Assembly (NCBI GenBank): GCA_963989245.1
Contig: OZ022346.1
Span: forward strand, 56,678,809-56,742,808
Source of the DNA: Nansenia antarctica
Taxonomy: Eukaryota; Chordata; Actinopteri; Argentiniformes; Microstomatidae
Direction of reading: 5' to 3'
Length of the DNA stretch: 64,000 bases
Shown: positions 11,166-22,384 of the stretch, one piece after another
How positions within the stretch are numbered: position 1 is the first letter of the stretch
How the letters are laid out: every line of letters starts with the position of its first letter
Made by a program: the position numbers and the translations under genes
The notes under the pieces: generated by a model
What the model was told of the DNA's origin: nothing
The model's database searches: none
What the model saw: only the letters and a program-made list of their open reading frames with translations

Positions 11166-11850
11166 AGTTAACACAAGCTTTGGGAGCCCTGAGTATAGCT
11201 GACACAGTGGGGACTGGGACCAGTTCCTTCTTTGTGAAAAGCTGTGTTGTGCTATGCACCTCTTTGCTCCATACAAGCCCAAAAAACATCTTTGTCTCTT
11301 ATGGCCAAAAGTCGGTACAGGCTCCAAAGTTCTGGAGCGATCGACACATACACATTTAACCATACACATTAAAAAACAAACGTAGTTCTATGTAAGCAAA
11401 TCATTGTGCACTCAGTTCTAACTGGTCAGTCCTTTATTTCCATTCACTATGAAATAAAACTACCGACTGCACTTTAAATACAACACTTGATGCTAAAAGT
11501 CCCCCCCCCCCCACACACACACTCTGGATGGATGATTAGGGTGTGTCTCACAAGGATGCAATCTGTCCATGCACACGGAAGCGGAACACACAGGTGTATT
11601 CCAGGTGACCCCAATTACTGAGGATAGCCAGCTCAACATAGCGATATGGGGTGCCATTACGGTCCTGAGAGAGAAAGAAGGAACAACATTTGGGAGGTTG
11701 AGGGATAGAGGGGTGCTTTTATTGCAACCAACAACAACAACAAAAAACTATGTTTGTGCATACATGGTGTTTGTTTCCAAGATGGTGGAATTGTTTGGAG
11801 CTCTCTGAGCTCTCTGAAATATAACTCTTAAAAGTACTTAAAACAAAGGA
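11166..11850. other. No recognisable gene; poly-C and CA tract
   Basis: Contains a C homopolymer followed by ACACAC near 11503-11522. I see no supported exon. Confidence 0.35.
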
Positions 11851-11854
11851 AAAA

Positions 11855-12190
11855 ATGCCACCAAAGCTGAATAAACAAAATGCGATGGAGGAGGAAATGG
11901 AGGAAATCAGAAAATCACTGAACTTTATGTCAGAGGAGATAAGCAAAGTTGCCAAACAACAAACCAAACGTATGGAACTAATGGATGAGGTGAAACAACT
12001 GAAAACGCTTATCAAGGAAAAGGATAAAAAGATTGATGATCTGGAGAAAAGAATCGACGACATTGAACAATATTCCCGAATGGAAGATTTGGTGATAACC
12101 GGACTGGAGACCAAGCATCAAACATATGCCAGGGCGGCGTCAGGCACAGCAACAAACAGCAACAAACATAATAACAATAACAATATTTAG
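11855..12190 (+). pseudogene. LINE ORF1-like coiled-coil fragment
   Basis: A frame opens with ATG after an A-rich leader and encodes about 110 residues. Residues 10-80 are rich in E, K and L with heptad spacing (EEEMEEIRKSL, KDKKIDDLEKRIDDIEQYSR). IEQYSRMEDLVITGL is the usual end of the coiled coil in ORF1 proteins of fish LINEs. The frame then breaks down in a GTA-rich and AAC-rich repeat. It is a 5' end cut short, not a host gene. Confidence 0.5.
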
Positions 12191-12290
12191 GCCAATAACA
12201 ATAACAATAACATAATAATAACAATAATAATAATAATAATAATAACAATAACAAAATTAGGCCAATAACAATAATAATAACAACAACATA
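12158..12290. repeat. AAC/AAT microsatellite
   Basis: Interrupted runs of AACAATAACAATAATAATA, with GCCAATAACAATAA occurring twice. Confidence 0.9.
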
Positions 12291-12342
12291 GACCAAAGTG
12301 CTATCAAAATAAATGTGGAAAAATGAAAAAAATCAAAAAGAT

Positions 12343-15300
12343 CTAGCCCATACGGACGCTACGGCTGACAGCCCTCCAGTACGAAGCCAGATCTCTGAGG
12401 CCCTGCATATACTGTCCTTTCAGCCTCAGTAGACGGGCCTCCAACTCCCTCCACTTCCGTCTCCTTGTTGGGGGAGCGTGGCCTCTGTCTGCCATCCCCA
12501 GCTTATCCTCTGCAAGTGTTTGCTGATCCTTCAGGTGCCGAAGGAATATCCAAAGTGAAGGATGGCGCACTTGGACAGCATCGTTTAGAGTACGATGATA
12601 AGCTAGAACAAAAATACAGAATTATAACTTATTAGCCTATTAATGGCCTATTAATGTGCAAACTGGTTCTACATCTGCAAGCTGATCTACTAACGGTGTG
12701 CAGTGAGGATTGTTGATCTTTCCAATGTAGAAGATAGCGGGCCTTATTTGAAGTATAGCCTATAACAGGGGTCGGCAATAGGCGGCCCGTGGGCCGTTGC
12801 TGGCCCGTCACCAATAATATTTGGCCCAGCAGATTATTTTGAGAATCCACTTTTTTATTTTTTTACAATAACCGACAGTCCCACACCGCGCCTATAATGT
12901 CCGAATAGAGAATCTACCACCACCTGAATAATGCTTATTGTACTTTTATTCATGTTGAGACTTGAGAGTGAATGACACAGGGACAGACAATCAGGCAGCG
13001 GGGTGCACCGAAGCGCACTGACGCTGAACCCCTCAGAGTGAATCATAAGTAGGTGGACAAGGCGTGGTGCTGAATAGCCGACATGCGGTGTGGTTTGAAA
13101 AAAATAACATCAGCTCATTAAATCATTCAAACGTAATGTTTACGTATGTGACTGCAACACACATATGAACAGTAACAAAGCAAATTCTGTTTAATTTTCT
13201 GAAAAACATTGACAACAAAATCGGCGCAAAAGTGGTGGTAGGCCGATGCTCCTGAAACGACAGAGCAAACGCGCTATTAGGGATAATAAGTACAATGAGC
13301 CATAAGCCATTCATTCAAAATATACAAAATACAATTAGGTTATTAAATACAATAACGACAGGCTTGGTACTCACTTAATGTGAAAAGTGGCATCTCCCAT
13401 CGGTCACTATTTGCTTGATATCTGGTGATATTGACGTCACTTTAATCCGCAGGCAGTTTATTTTTTATTTTTATGCATCTATCGATTCCTTCGTGCGTCT
13501 TTATCACATTCATTGAGGAAAAGGACGACTCGCATGTATAGAAAGGGAACATTGTGAGCAGGGAAGATGTGAGTCTCACACAACAGCTTTGCATTGATGA
13601 AACCAGGTAGGATGAACGTATAGTTCGCTGTCCATTCCTCATTAAATGCCCTGTTTTCACCGTCAACTTTCCTCTTTAGACCTTTGGAGAGTGACATTAT
13701 GTATCTCTTGCTAGTTAGCAGGTTAAATGTTTAGCTAACTTCACCCGACACGCAAACAACCAATCCAATAATAAATAATGTGACCTTGTCTGGAGGAGGG
13801 GGGAATCATTCAGAATAAAAGTATGTTAAATAATTATTAGAATAAGTTAGGCTGCGATACATCGTCAGTCCACACATTTATTATTCAAAACTATGGAAAA
13901 GGGTGAAACTACGTTTCAACGTTGTTGAGAATCACAACACAAACTCACTAGTCAAGCCTAATACTGTAACGAAATGGATTGGACTGCTACCTAGTTAATT
14001 ATAACACTACTTTACATTGTTAGCAGGCTCACAAAACAAGCTGTGTTAGTTGACTAGCGATGTGTACATTTCTCGAAAGAAAAGTCAAAGCATTAGAACG
14101 TGTCACATTTTTTAACAATCAATTACTTAAATTATCCTTTGATTATGTTCGGGCCCGCCATCTAGTGTCTAAATTTTTTTGGGCCCGAGGCCAAACCTAA
14201 TTGCCGACCCCTGGCCTATAACAAGTATATCTCACAACTTCCCCTGTGTGTGAACTTCAATTAGTATTCATTATTTGGGATCTTAGTAAATCAGGCCCTA
14301 AATGTTATTAGTTTGGCATGAACATTTTGACATTGAACATTTTCCCCTCTGTGTCTCCTCCTTTCACAATTTTAAATCCTTTCTTAATCCTTTCTCAATC
14401 ACGGTGCCCGCACATGATTGGACTGATGTTACGTCCATCATCATTAGCGCGCCTGTACCGTGGCAACTCGTCCACCTGTTTAAAGAGCCCTCCTGTCCTC
14501 TGCTGTGTTTGATGTTTCGTTAATTTTTGTTTCGGCTCATAGTTAAACCTATACTCGATATACGCACAGGCCCAGAGGTGATAGGATAAGAATTAATTAA
14601 CCCATAATTAGCAGACAATATTATATTAACAATATAAAATAATTAACTTAATACTTCAGATTTAGTTATTAGATGAAATTATATATTTTTTGTTCAGATC
14701 TGTCATTGTTACACTTACATTCAACATGGTTATTGGTCCTTTGCTCCATGTTTCTTTCGAACACATTCCACATCGCTGGTGGGAAGGCCGCTCCAGGATG
14801 GACATATGTGTTACGAACATACGTGAGGAAGTCTTGTAACTCAGGGTGGTTCCCCAGGGCACACCTGGTGTTTCTGTGGTTGAGGAGAAGATCAAAATTG
14901 ATCTGGACCAGAGCCAGAGGCAGGTGTCCTAAGGCCATCACCTTGCGGATGACTGCTGCCAGTGGATGGTCATGACGGAATGGACCAGCCAATCCAAGTC
15001 CCTGTACCCTCTTCCACAAGGCTTGGTTGAAATGGAAGTAGCATCTTCCGATTCTGGCTTGTGGCAACTCCGTTTCAAGAGCAGTTTTCAGAGCTTGCTC
15101 AAAGTCACAGATGACTTTACGCGGACGCCAACTGTGGTGGGTGATTCTCCTGACTGACGTTTTGACACACTGGAACACTTGTCGGTAGTGTCCAATTGTA
15201 CGTTGCTCCATGAGGACATGTACAAGGGGGACAACGAAGCCATGAATGTCCCCGAGTATAGTAAATACTTGGTTGTATGGGCGTGGGCACGACTTGAATG

Positions 15301-15892
15301 TAGCATCCATGTACAATGTCCTGCAGTGTCGCAGCTGTCTCAGGTTGTCCTCTGTGGAAAACACTGCTATGCCCCACTCACTGTCTTGGTGCAGGAGGAA
15401 GTGGTCTCTGCCCCATGTCTCAGCCCATGGACCGTCGATCCTTACATCATCAACGGTAGCTGGGATGGGAGGGATTACAGCAGCTCTGGCTCTGGCCATA
15501 ACAGACCTAACTGACAGAAATCTTTGAGGAGGTCGCCCCCGACCTCCACCCTGGATCGGACGGCCCCGCTGTAGACCTACGCGCTCAGCATTGTAAATGC
15601 GTTTGATTGGTACTGTGGGTTCTCTCACCACCTCTCCAGTAATCACTTGGCGAAATTGCGCATTGTTCACCATTTGTGTATCGGGGGCATGTACATGTTC
15701 GTAGACCTCCCGAACTTCGATGTTGGGATTGACTACCTCTACATCAAAGATGTTGGTAACCAGAACTGTCCGGCAGTCTTCTCTCCAACACCGCCACCGA
15801 ATATTCTGTAAGTTTGTGCGGTGTTTGTGGTACCTAAAATTATCCAGAACTAATATTTTACCCCCTCGGTCTCCAGTCATTATTTGAGCCAT
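12343..15892 (-). CDS. MULE (Mutator-like) transposase, two exons
   Basis: MULE transposases cut and paste DNA with a DDE nuclease. Exon 1 runs from ATG at 15892 to 14719 with donor GTAAGT. Exon 2 runs from 12602 (acceptor TTTTTGTTCTAG) to the stop at 12343. The junction restores VESYHRTLN, which fits the family motif around NNHVE. The product is about 480 residues. Residues 10-80 resemble a FLYWCH-type zinc domain (NFRYHKHRTN, RWRCWREDCRT). The centre holds MDATFKSCP (first catalytic D), then VICDFEQAL (second) and ARIGRCYFHFNQALW, as in the MULE transposase domain. The C-terminus is basic. Both exons are open, so the protein may be intact. The intron is 2.1 kb because a hAT sits inside. I could not define terminal repeats with certainty; see 17950-18115. 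Confidence 0.8.
12766..14213 (-). mobile_element. hAT transposon inside the MULE intron
   Basis: The ends CAGGGGTCGGCAATA and TTGCCGACCCCTG are inverted copies, and the perfect 8-bp duplication GCCTATAA flanks them (12758-12765 and 14214-14221). It is 1448 bp long. It keeps only a transposase N-terminal stretch (13479-13697). The insertion dates after the MULE and sits fully within its intron. Confidence 0.92.
13479..13697 (-). pseudogene. hAT transposase leader (GTF2IRD2/ZBED-like family)
   Basis: Starts MSLSKGLKRKVDGENRAFNE and continues with EEWTANYTFILPG. The pattern KRKVDxExRxFxEEWTxxY is typical of the N-terminus of one fish hAT family related to GTF2IRD2 and ZBED proteins. The rest of the transposase is missing. 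Confidence 0.55.
14222..14718. other. Remainder of MULE intron
   Basis: Holds no coding signal that I can support. TTAGTAAATCAGGCCC near 14284 resembles a DNA transposon end, but I found no partner. Confidence 0.35.
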
Positions 15893-15903
15893 TGTCACTA
15901 CGC

Positions 15904-15947
15904 ATGTGTTACGAACATACCGGTATGTGAGGAAGTCTTGTAACTCA
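15904..15947. repeat. Copy of a MULE coding segment in the 5' flank
   Basis: GTGTTACGAACATAC then GTGAGGAAGTCTTGTAACTC occurs at 14810-14844 inside MULE exon 1. It recurs here just upstream of the start codon, with 6 extra bases (CGGTAT) in the middle. It is too long to be chance. Confidence 0.8.
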
Positions 15948-15959
15948 AAAATAATTGAT

Positions 15960-16430
15960 AGGGGGTGTTACGCCCCCTGGTGACTCGGGGTAGAAGGGCG
16001 CAACATAGAGCAACAGAAAGGACAAGTGAGGGTGCAGTCACACAAAAACCAGGAAACTAAAGGTTGCAATTATGCATGCTGTTTTATTTCCTAGGTTTGG
16101 AAAAGGGGAAAGCCTGTCATCCAAAATATTGACAACCCTCTTGCTGGGCAAGCAGCACAGAGACACACTAAATATCAGAGTGCAACATTGTCCCCTGAAA
16201 CATACAAGTATATTATATCAATGTGTTTCTATGCAGTATCAATAGCATCTAATTTAGATTTTTTATTTTAGTTGTTTATCTAAAGAAAATAATATTTTAA
16301 AATAATGAATTATCTAAAATAATAAATTAAAAACAATCTAAAAATATGCTATTATCAATACCATACCCCTTTTATAATTAGCATACTGAATTTCATTCTC
16401 AGATTTGATATAAAGACTATCAGAGTTGGG
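15960..16430. other. No gene; possible LTR-like start
   Basis: TGTTACGCCCCCTGG at 15966 resembles the opening of some fish gypsy LTRs, but no matching end was found. The rest is AT-rich. Confidence 0.25.
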
Positions 16431-16624
16431 TCATTTGTGGAGACAACCCCAACCCAACTCAACCCAACCCTACTTGGTGAAGACAGGAACCACAGGCAAC
16501 CGGTGAAAATCACAGGCATATGGGCTACCATGTCAGGTAAAATAGTCTTACTGAAAGATCTTGTATAAAAAATATTGATGGGAATCTATAGCCTGCCTTA
16601 ATACTTGATGTCTTTTATTTTCAG

Positions 16625-16925
16625 AGAATCCACAGCTCCTGTTTGAAGGGACCGTGTTCCTGCCACTCCACAGAGAAGATCCCCTGACAGGCTGTGAAGA
16701 GTACAAGGAGGGAGCAAAGCTTCTCTTCCCACCCTCAGCCATCACTGACACCCTCCTGTTCCTACATCATAAATGTTTTTGGGAACCACGCCAACTTGTT
16801 GGGATAGGTATGAATTCAACTGCCACCAATGGGCAATACTGTGAAATTGTTGATAAAAGAGTAGTCCACAACATCAGGAACACATGCTACCTGAAGAATA
16901 GGTTTCTCCACTCTCATATGGAGTA
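16625..16925 (+). CDS. Exon-like open frame, unrecognised
   Basis: After TTATTTTCAG an open frame gives ENPQLLFEGTVFLPLHRED, PLTGCEEYKEGAKLLFPP and SAITDTLLFLHHKCFWEP. It continues past a possible donor (GGTATG at 16807) to a stop at 16925. The composition looks protein-like and the acceptor is good. I do not recognise the family. It lies upstream of the MULE gene on the other strand and may be a second MULE cargo exon or a host exon. Confidence 0.35.
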
Positions 16926-17097
16926 ACTCTCCCATGTCACACTGTGATGGTGGTCATTGTAGTCTGTCTGGGATGGAGGATGTCGGTGTAGTCTCTTTCA
17001 GAAGGACAGTTTAGTCTCTCTGTGGTGGAGGGGAATGTTGGGGGAGTTGTTACACAACACATTCTTGTTTATTTATTTGTATTTTAAATAATTAGAG

Positions 17098-17532
17098 CAA
17101 CCTGGTCTCACACGTCAAATTCTGACGTGAGATCGCATCCAAACGTCGAATTCCGACGTGACATTTGCATCCAAACGTCGAATTCCGACGTGACATTGGG
17201 GTATCTCGTTCTGTCTCTCGGGATTATTCCATTTTGAATTGCACTTGCATTAATTAGTTAGGCCACATTTAGGGTTAGGGTTAAGGTTAGGGTTAGGGTA
17301 ACCATAGGGTTTCCAATTCAAAATGGAATAATCCCGAGAGAAGCCCCGACAGGCGCACATAACAGGCGCACCCCTGCGCTATCAGAACGAGATACCCCAA
17401 TGTCACGTCGGAATTCGACGTTTGGATGCAAATGTCACGTCAGAATTCGACGTTTGGATGCAATCTCACGTCAGAATTCGACGTTTGTCCATAAACGTCG
17501 AATTCTGACGTCTGCCGTGTGAGACCAGGCTG
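17098..17532. mobile_element. Foldback DNA element with telomere-like core
   Basis: The ends CAACCTGGTCTCACACG and CGTGTGAGACCAGGCTG are inverted copies. ATTAGAG flanks both sides (17091-17097 and 17533-17539). Most of its 435 bp is palindromic and contains repeated AACGTCGAATTCYGACGT blocks. The centre has about five TTAGGG units (17270-17306). I see no coding frame. Confidence 0.85.
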
Positions 17533-17949
17533 ATTAGAGTTAGTAGATTTGTGACAGCCCCCCAGTGTGTCTGAATTGGAGTCCTAGTATACTGTACTTC
17601 CAAATGGTTTAGCATGGGGGGTCAGGTTCAGTACTAGATTTGGGCCGAGGTCCAATAGTGTCCTACCTACAAAAGGTTTTGTACATATAATCATTTTGTT
17701 CATATAATAATGTTGTACACATAATAATTTTGTTCCTATGTATAATAGTTCCTGCAATTTCCTGTAAATGTCTTTATCAATTAGTAAATGTCTTTATCAA
17801 TTAGTAATCCACAGTATGATTATGTATTTGTGTATGTTGTTTTTTAAATAAAAATAAATAAAAAAAACACAGTATGATTATGTATTTGTGTATGTTGTTT
17901 AAAAAAAAAAACTCTCATGCAGTACTACATAACGACACCTGGGGTCGCT

Positions 17950-18115
17950 TGACACAACGGCAGGCGGGGAACATACGGAAGCGGGGAACATAGAACCCTT
18001 TTTCGGAAGCGGGGAACATAGAACCCTTTTTCGGAAGCGGGGAACATAGAACCCTTTTTTTTTTTTTTTGCTAAGAAATCGGGGAACATAGGACCCGGGG
18101 AACATAGGGATGACC
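17950..18115. repeat. GGGGAACATAG tandem repeat
   Basis: Units of about 28 bp (CGGAAGCGGGGAACATAGRA then CCCTTTTT), three regular copies plus partial ones, with an 18-base T run. The same repeat is found at 58385-58590 directly joined to a MULE C-terminal coding piece. It may be the subterminal repeat of the MULE element whose transposase lies 2 kb away. Confidence 0.8.
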
Positions 18116-18329
18116 CCCATGTTGCCACTTCCTCTGACAAACATTTTGAATTCACTGTGTTAATTCACCAATTTATATTGAGGACCAAACAAGCTCAGAC
18201 GTTTCAGATATTCTCTCTCAGAAACTCATTTCACTGCTGCTACAGCAGATTTAAACATATTTCCTAGTTATTGCACTAATAGTAGATACAGAAAGGTACA
18301 TTGGGGATTTTACATCTGGCAGTACATCT

Positions 18330-18548
18330 GGGGTGGCTGTGGCAGAGCGTCTAATGATTGCAAGGTCGGCAGATTGGCGGTACAAACCCCGGCTGGCCAC
18401 ATGTCGAGGTGTCCTTGGGCAAGACACTGAAACCCAAATTGCTCCCAATGAGTGGCCGGCACCTTGCATGGTAGCTTGCTACCATTGGTGTGTGAATGGG
18501 TGAATGAGAGGCCATTGTAAAGCACTTTGGAATAAGGCGCCATATAAG
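18330..18548 (+). repeat. tRNA-derived SINE, near full length
   Basis: GGGTGGCTGTGGC opens a tRNA-like head, followed by CACATGTCGAGGTGTCCTTG, then GTGTGAATGGGTGAATGAGA and AAGCACTTTGG, ending CAGTCCATTTAC. This is a widespread fish SINE. Confidence 0.75.
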
Positions 18549-18684
18549 TCAGTCCATTTACGTTACAATGTATGAAAGGGTTTACACACATTGAGGTCGA
18601 CTATGAGTCGTTAGAAGGAGAGGATGTATATATGCTACCACTGTCATTAAACATGTCCCCCTGTGGAATATTGTCATTTAGTGT

Positions 18685-18790
18685 GCATAATAATAATAAT
18701 AATTATTATAATATTTGTATTATTGTTATTATAGATGTACAAAATAATAACAATTATTATTATATTTATAGATATATAATATATAGATAA
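18685..18790. repeat. AT-rich TAA/ATA microsatellite
   Basis: Runs of TAATAATAATAATTATT and ATATATAATATATAG. Confidence 0.85.
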
Positions 18791-18848
18791 ATATGCCTTG
18801 GCCAGCTACAGATTACAGTCTGGATGTGTGGAGAATATGCAGATTCCC

Positions 18849-19135
18849 TGTAGTGTTATAACAGACCTGTAGTGTTATAACAGACCTGTAGTTTTATAAC
18901 AGACCTGTAGTGTTATAACAGACCTGTAGTGTTATAACAGACCTGTAGTGTTGTAACAGACCTGTAGTGTTGTAACAGACCTGTAGTGTTGTAACAGACC
19001 TGTAGTGTTATAACAGACCTGTAGTGTTATAACAGACCTGTAGTGTTATAACAGACCTGTAGTGTTATAACAGACATGTAGTGTTATAACAGACCTGTAG
19101 TATTATAACAGACATGTCGTTTTATAACAGACGTC
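18849..19135. repeat. 19-bp minisatellite
   Basis: About 15 copies of ACCTGTAGTGTTATAACAG. A run of three GTGTTGTAACAG variants in the middle shows local spread of one change. Confidence 0.95.
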
Positions 19136-19139
19136 CATT

Positions 19140-20320
19140 ACGTCGCACAAGTCCTCTATTAAGATAGAGCCGTAATGTTGTTTTATTATCAAACATCAAA
19201 CATTGTATCAAACAATTTGTCCCAGGGCAGAGCAGAGCATGGGCATTTCAGCTTTGTTCTACTCACGAAACGATGGTCATAAAGCGCGTTCTGTGATCCA
19301 CTTGCGTTGTCCTTCCAAACAATAGATACAAAGATTTCGAGCAGGTGCGTAAAGTTTCCACTTGAATGCACCTGCGTTGTCCTTCCAAAACAATAGAGCC
19401 AAAAGTTTCAACTTAAATGTAGAGGCTTCTTAATAATCCAAATAGACTCTACATTGGGTGAGTCGTAGGTTCCAACAAACAGTATCCAAAAAAGGTAGAG
19501 TGACGCGTGTATAAAAATAAACACGTCCCTTTATTTACTCAAAAAGAATATATCTCCATCAGCATAGTCCACATTAATGATCCTGTCAGCAAAGTCTATA
19601 GCTGTCCACAAAACTGTCCACTATTACTATTGAACTGTCAATTACTGTTCACAACCGTGTTGTCCAGAACTGTCAATTACTGTCGTTGAAACTTTGTTTG
19701 CTCCCAATTAACAATCCCCTTCCTGTTCCCTTATATCCCCAATATTCATTCATCCCAACCACCAGGGGGGAATGACCACAAGGAACAATCTAAATAACAT
19801 AAAATAGGGAACATAGGCTTAGAAGCAAATATTATCATAATTAAATTAAAGCAATCAATATCATAAATCAATAACTAAAAGTTCATATTAGAAGATTAAC
19901 ATAAATAACATGTAGGACTAAAATGGCTCCTACACAGCATATGGATGTTACGTGCCTGTTACCTGCCGCTTTCAGTTCTAGTGGTTTAGATCTCGCAACC
20001 AGGGAAACGCCGACATGTGTTAAAGGGAGCAAGACGCAAATCTACCGGCATTTGACTAATGAGTGAACAGCGAAAATGGCTGGACGGCACAGCTTGGGAT
20101 TCCATTGAAGTTACAGGGAACTATATGTGAAAGAGGTTTAAATGATTTCAACATTTGAAGAGTCAGAAGTGTTCTCTTTGTTGTGTTAACAATAGTGATG
20201 TAAGTTAGATTTGGTGAGATCACTATGGAATATTAAATCATCAATCTTTGCTCACTACATAGCCTTTCTTACCTTCAGGTGTGCATGAACTACAGGTTAT
20301 CAACTGTGAAATTATATCTG
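19140..20320. other. No recognisable gene
   Basis: Contains short repeats such as TGCGTTGTCCTTCCAAA (19305 and 19373) and a run of ACTGTCAATTACTGT-like words (19611-19685). Nothing exon-like. Confidence 0.35.
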
Positions 20321-20408
20321 TTCTCATATCGGTTATCATATCGGTTATCGGCCACGAGAAGCGGGTAAACATCGGTTATTGGAAAAAATGCATATCGCGC
20401 ATCCCTAG
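20320..20408 (-). mobile_element. hAT-like terminus, single end
   Basis: Read on the - strand it starts TAGGGATGCGCGATATGC and contains two ATCGGTTAT-type words. This resembles one end of a hAT family. No second end or 8-bp duplication was found. Confidence 0.35.
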
Positions 20409-20796
20409 AATCGTTTTCTTTGTGGGAGATTCCACTGACAGGTTCTGACGGCTTGTCGACACTTATCTATATGTGATAGCAGCTGGTGAAAGCAGGAACA
20501 AGTCGGCTACCAATCAAAATGTTCAGACTTTTATTCAGCAACAGAATGTATTCTGAAGTGTACAGAAACATCTTACCTTCAATACAAAAAACATACTGCC
20601 ATGGCAACTAGGGAAAAAATAAACAGATTTTAGGCAAAAAGACCTCACAACAACTAACTTCAGGCAGTTATTATTTGCATTACTGATATTTAAACATTTA
20701 AACTCCACCCCCTACTCTAAAACGTATTGTGTGTATTCTTACTATAAGATACAACTCTCAACAAATTAACTGATATATCTGCCCCTATGTCGTCTT

Positions 20797-21503
20797 TCAA
20801 AGGGCAATGGAACTGTCTTTGTTTGGACCATGATGCTTCCTCTTGTGTGTCAACAGGTTGCTGGAATTAGTGAAACTCTTCTCACACTGAGAGCAGTGGT
20901 ACGGCCTCTCTCCTGTGTGTATTCTCTGATGTTTCTTTAGGTCTCCTAGTTGACGGAAACTCTTCCCACACTGGGAGCAGTGGTACGGCCTCTCTCCTGT
21001 GTGTATTCTCTGATGTACCTTTAGTTGGTCTAGCTGACTGAAACTCTTCCCACACTCAGAGCAGTGGTGTCGCTTTTCTCCTGTGTGTATTCTCTGATGA
21101 AGCGTTAGGCGGTTAGAGTGTGTGAAACTCTTCCCACACTGAGAGCAGTGGTACGGCCTCTCTCCTGTGTGTATTCTCTGATGTGTCTTTAGGGTTCCTA
21201 GTTGACTGAAACTCCTCCCACACTCAGAGCAGTGGTGTGGCTTTTCTCCTGTGTGTATTCTCTGATGAAGCTTAAGGCTGTTAGAGTGTGTGAAACTCTT
21301 CTCACACTCAGAGCAGTGATATGGCCTCTCTCCTGTGTGTATTCTCTGATGTGTCTTTAGGGTTCCTAGTTGACTGAAACTCCTCCCACACTCAGAGCAG
21401 TAGTGTGGCTTTTCTCCTGTGTGTATTCTCTGATGAAGCTTAAGGCTGTTAGAGTGTGTGAAACTCTTCCCACACTGGGAGCAGTGGTATGGCCTCTCTC
21501 CTG
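20797..21503 (-). CDS. C2H2 zinc-finger protein, eight fingers, 5' end missing
   Basis: Eight tandem C2H2 fingers joined by TGERP/TGEKP linkers, presumably a nuclear DNA-binding factor. Fingers alternate between the types THSNSLKLH and SQLGTLKTH, and the last ends KRKHHGPNKDSSIAL then a stop. Fingers 1-2 and 3-4 are near copies, so the array grew by two-finger duplication. No KRAB, SCAN or other effector domain is visible. The first linker begins right after CTGTTACAG, which could be a splice acceptor. However, the sequence before it is a repeat also found at 22709 and 23966, so a retroposon may have cut off the 5' part. It is either a last exon or a truncated gene. Confidence 0.75.
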
Positions 21504-21777
21504 TAACAGACAATGAAATGCAGTTTAGCATCCAACCAGAAATGCAAATAGTGATATAAGGGCATGATATAAATAGAACAAGAATGGTAGTGATGGGTAA
21601 CTATGCAATATATAGTATGGGCAGATGTAGTATTGTAAACACCAGTTTAGTTTAGAGGTATATACAATTATGGGCTATACAGTTGTGAGCTATGTACAGT
21701 GAGGTAGTTTATGTACAGTGACCAGGGGTGTGTGCAACCAAGCAGTAGTGCAAAGGCTAAATTGGGTTGACCACAGT

Positions 21778-21800
21778 GGGGGGGGGGGGGGGGGGGGGGT
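21778..21800. repeat. poly-G tract
   Basis: About 22 consecutive G. Assembly errors are likely at such runs. Confidence 0.9.
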
Positions 21801-21804
21801 ACTG

Positions 21805-21861
21805 AGAGTGTGCGGTCAGGGCTATCCGCCACCAATGTAAAAATTCCTGGAGGAAACACTG
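21805..21861 (-). mobile_element. hAT end fragment
   Basis: CCGCCACCAATGTAAAAATT then CCTGGAGGAAACACTG is the inverse of the left end of the hAT at 39535. It stops exactly where tandem copy 1 starts. Confidence 0.55.
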
Positions 21862-22201
21862 ACCAGTGTACTAAAGCACCATAGTACCAGTGTACTACAG
21901 CGGTAGAATGACAGTTCAATCGTTTTTTAGACTGGGATCCATTCATACAACAAGGGACACAGCAGCACTTTCCTGTTTTTCCCATTTTGTCAGGGTCTTT
22001 GAGCCTCGGAAAAGCTCTATACAAATATAATGAATTATTATTATTACTGCGGCATTTCGAAGAGATTTCGAAAACACAGTAGCGTTTTTTTGGTGGAATT
22101 ATTTCTCAATGACAGAAAGCTCTCTCACACAAATCTGTCGAGTGGAATAGTTGTAATTATTCCACGCCTAGCGCAGAAAACGTGATATCAGACAGTCTCA
22201 C

Positions 22202-22384
22202 CGTTGCTGGACAGGAAGTCTGCGGCGGCGGAGTTAACCCGGCGCTGGCTGGCGGCGGAGGTGGGCACCACGCTGAAGGAGGCGTGGCGGGACCGCTTCT
22301 GCTTGGCGCTGCCCAGAGCTGCTGCTGGGGGAGGGGCCACAGGGGCTTCTGGGGGAAGAATGGCCAACACAGCCTCGGAATCCT
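22202..22384 (-). CDS. Chimeric exon, copy 1, unidentified gene
   Basis: Bounded on the - strand by acceptor TTTTTTCCAG and donor GTGAGA. Its 183 bases keep the frame open. The first 48 or so codons (starting EDSEAVLAILPPEAPVAPPP, ending RRVNSAA) equal exon X at 25290-25475. The last 9 codons (ADFLSSN plus flanks) equal exon Y at 24716-24772. The join falls in a GCGG shared by both. The exon enters and leaves in the same phase, so it could be spliced in without shifting the frame. The product is rich in A, P and S and has a basic patch (KQKRSRH). I do not recognise the protein. Confidence 0.6.

Noticed and set aside
14966..15527. Several + strand frames of 60-110 codons opposite the MULE
   Set aside because: Shadows of the transposase coding strand.
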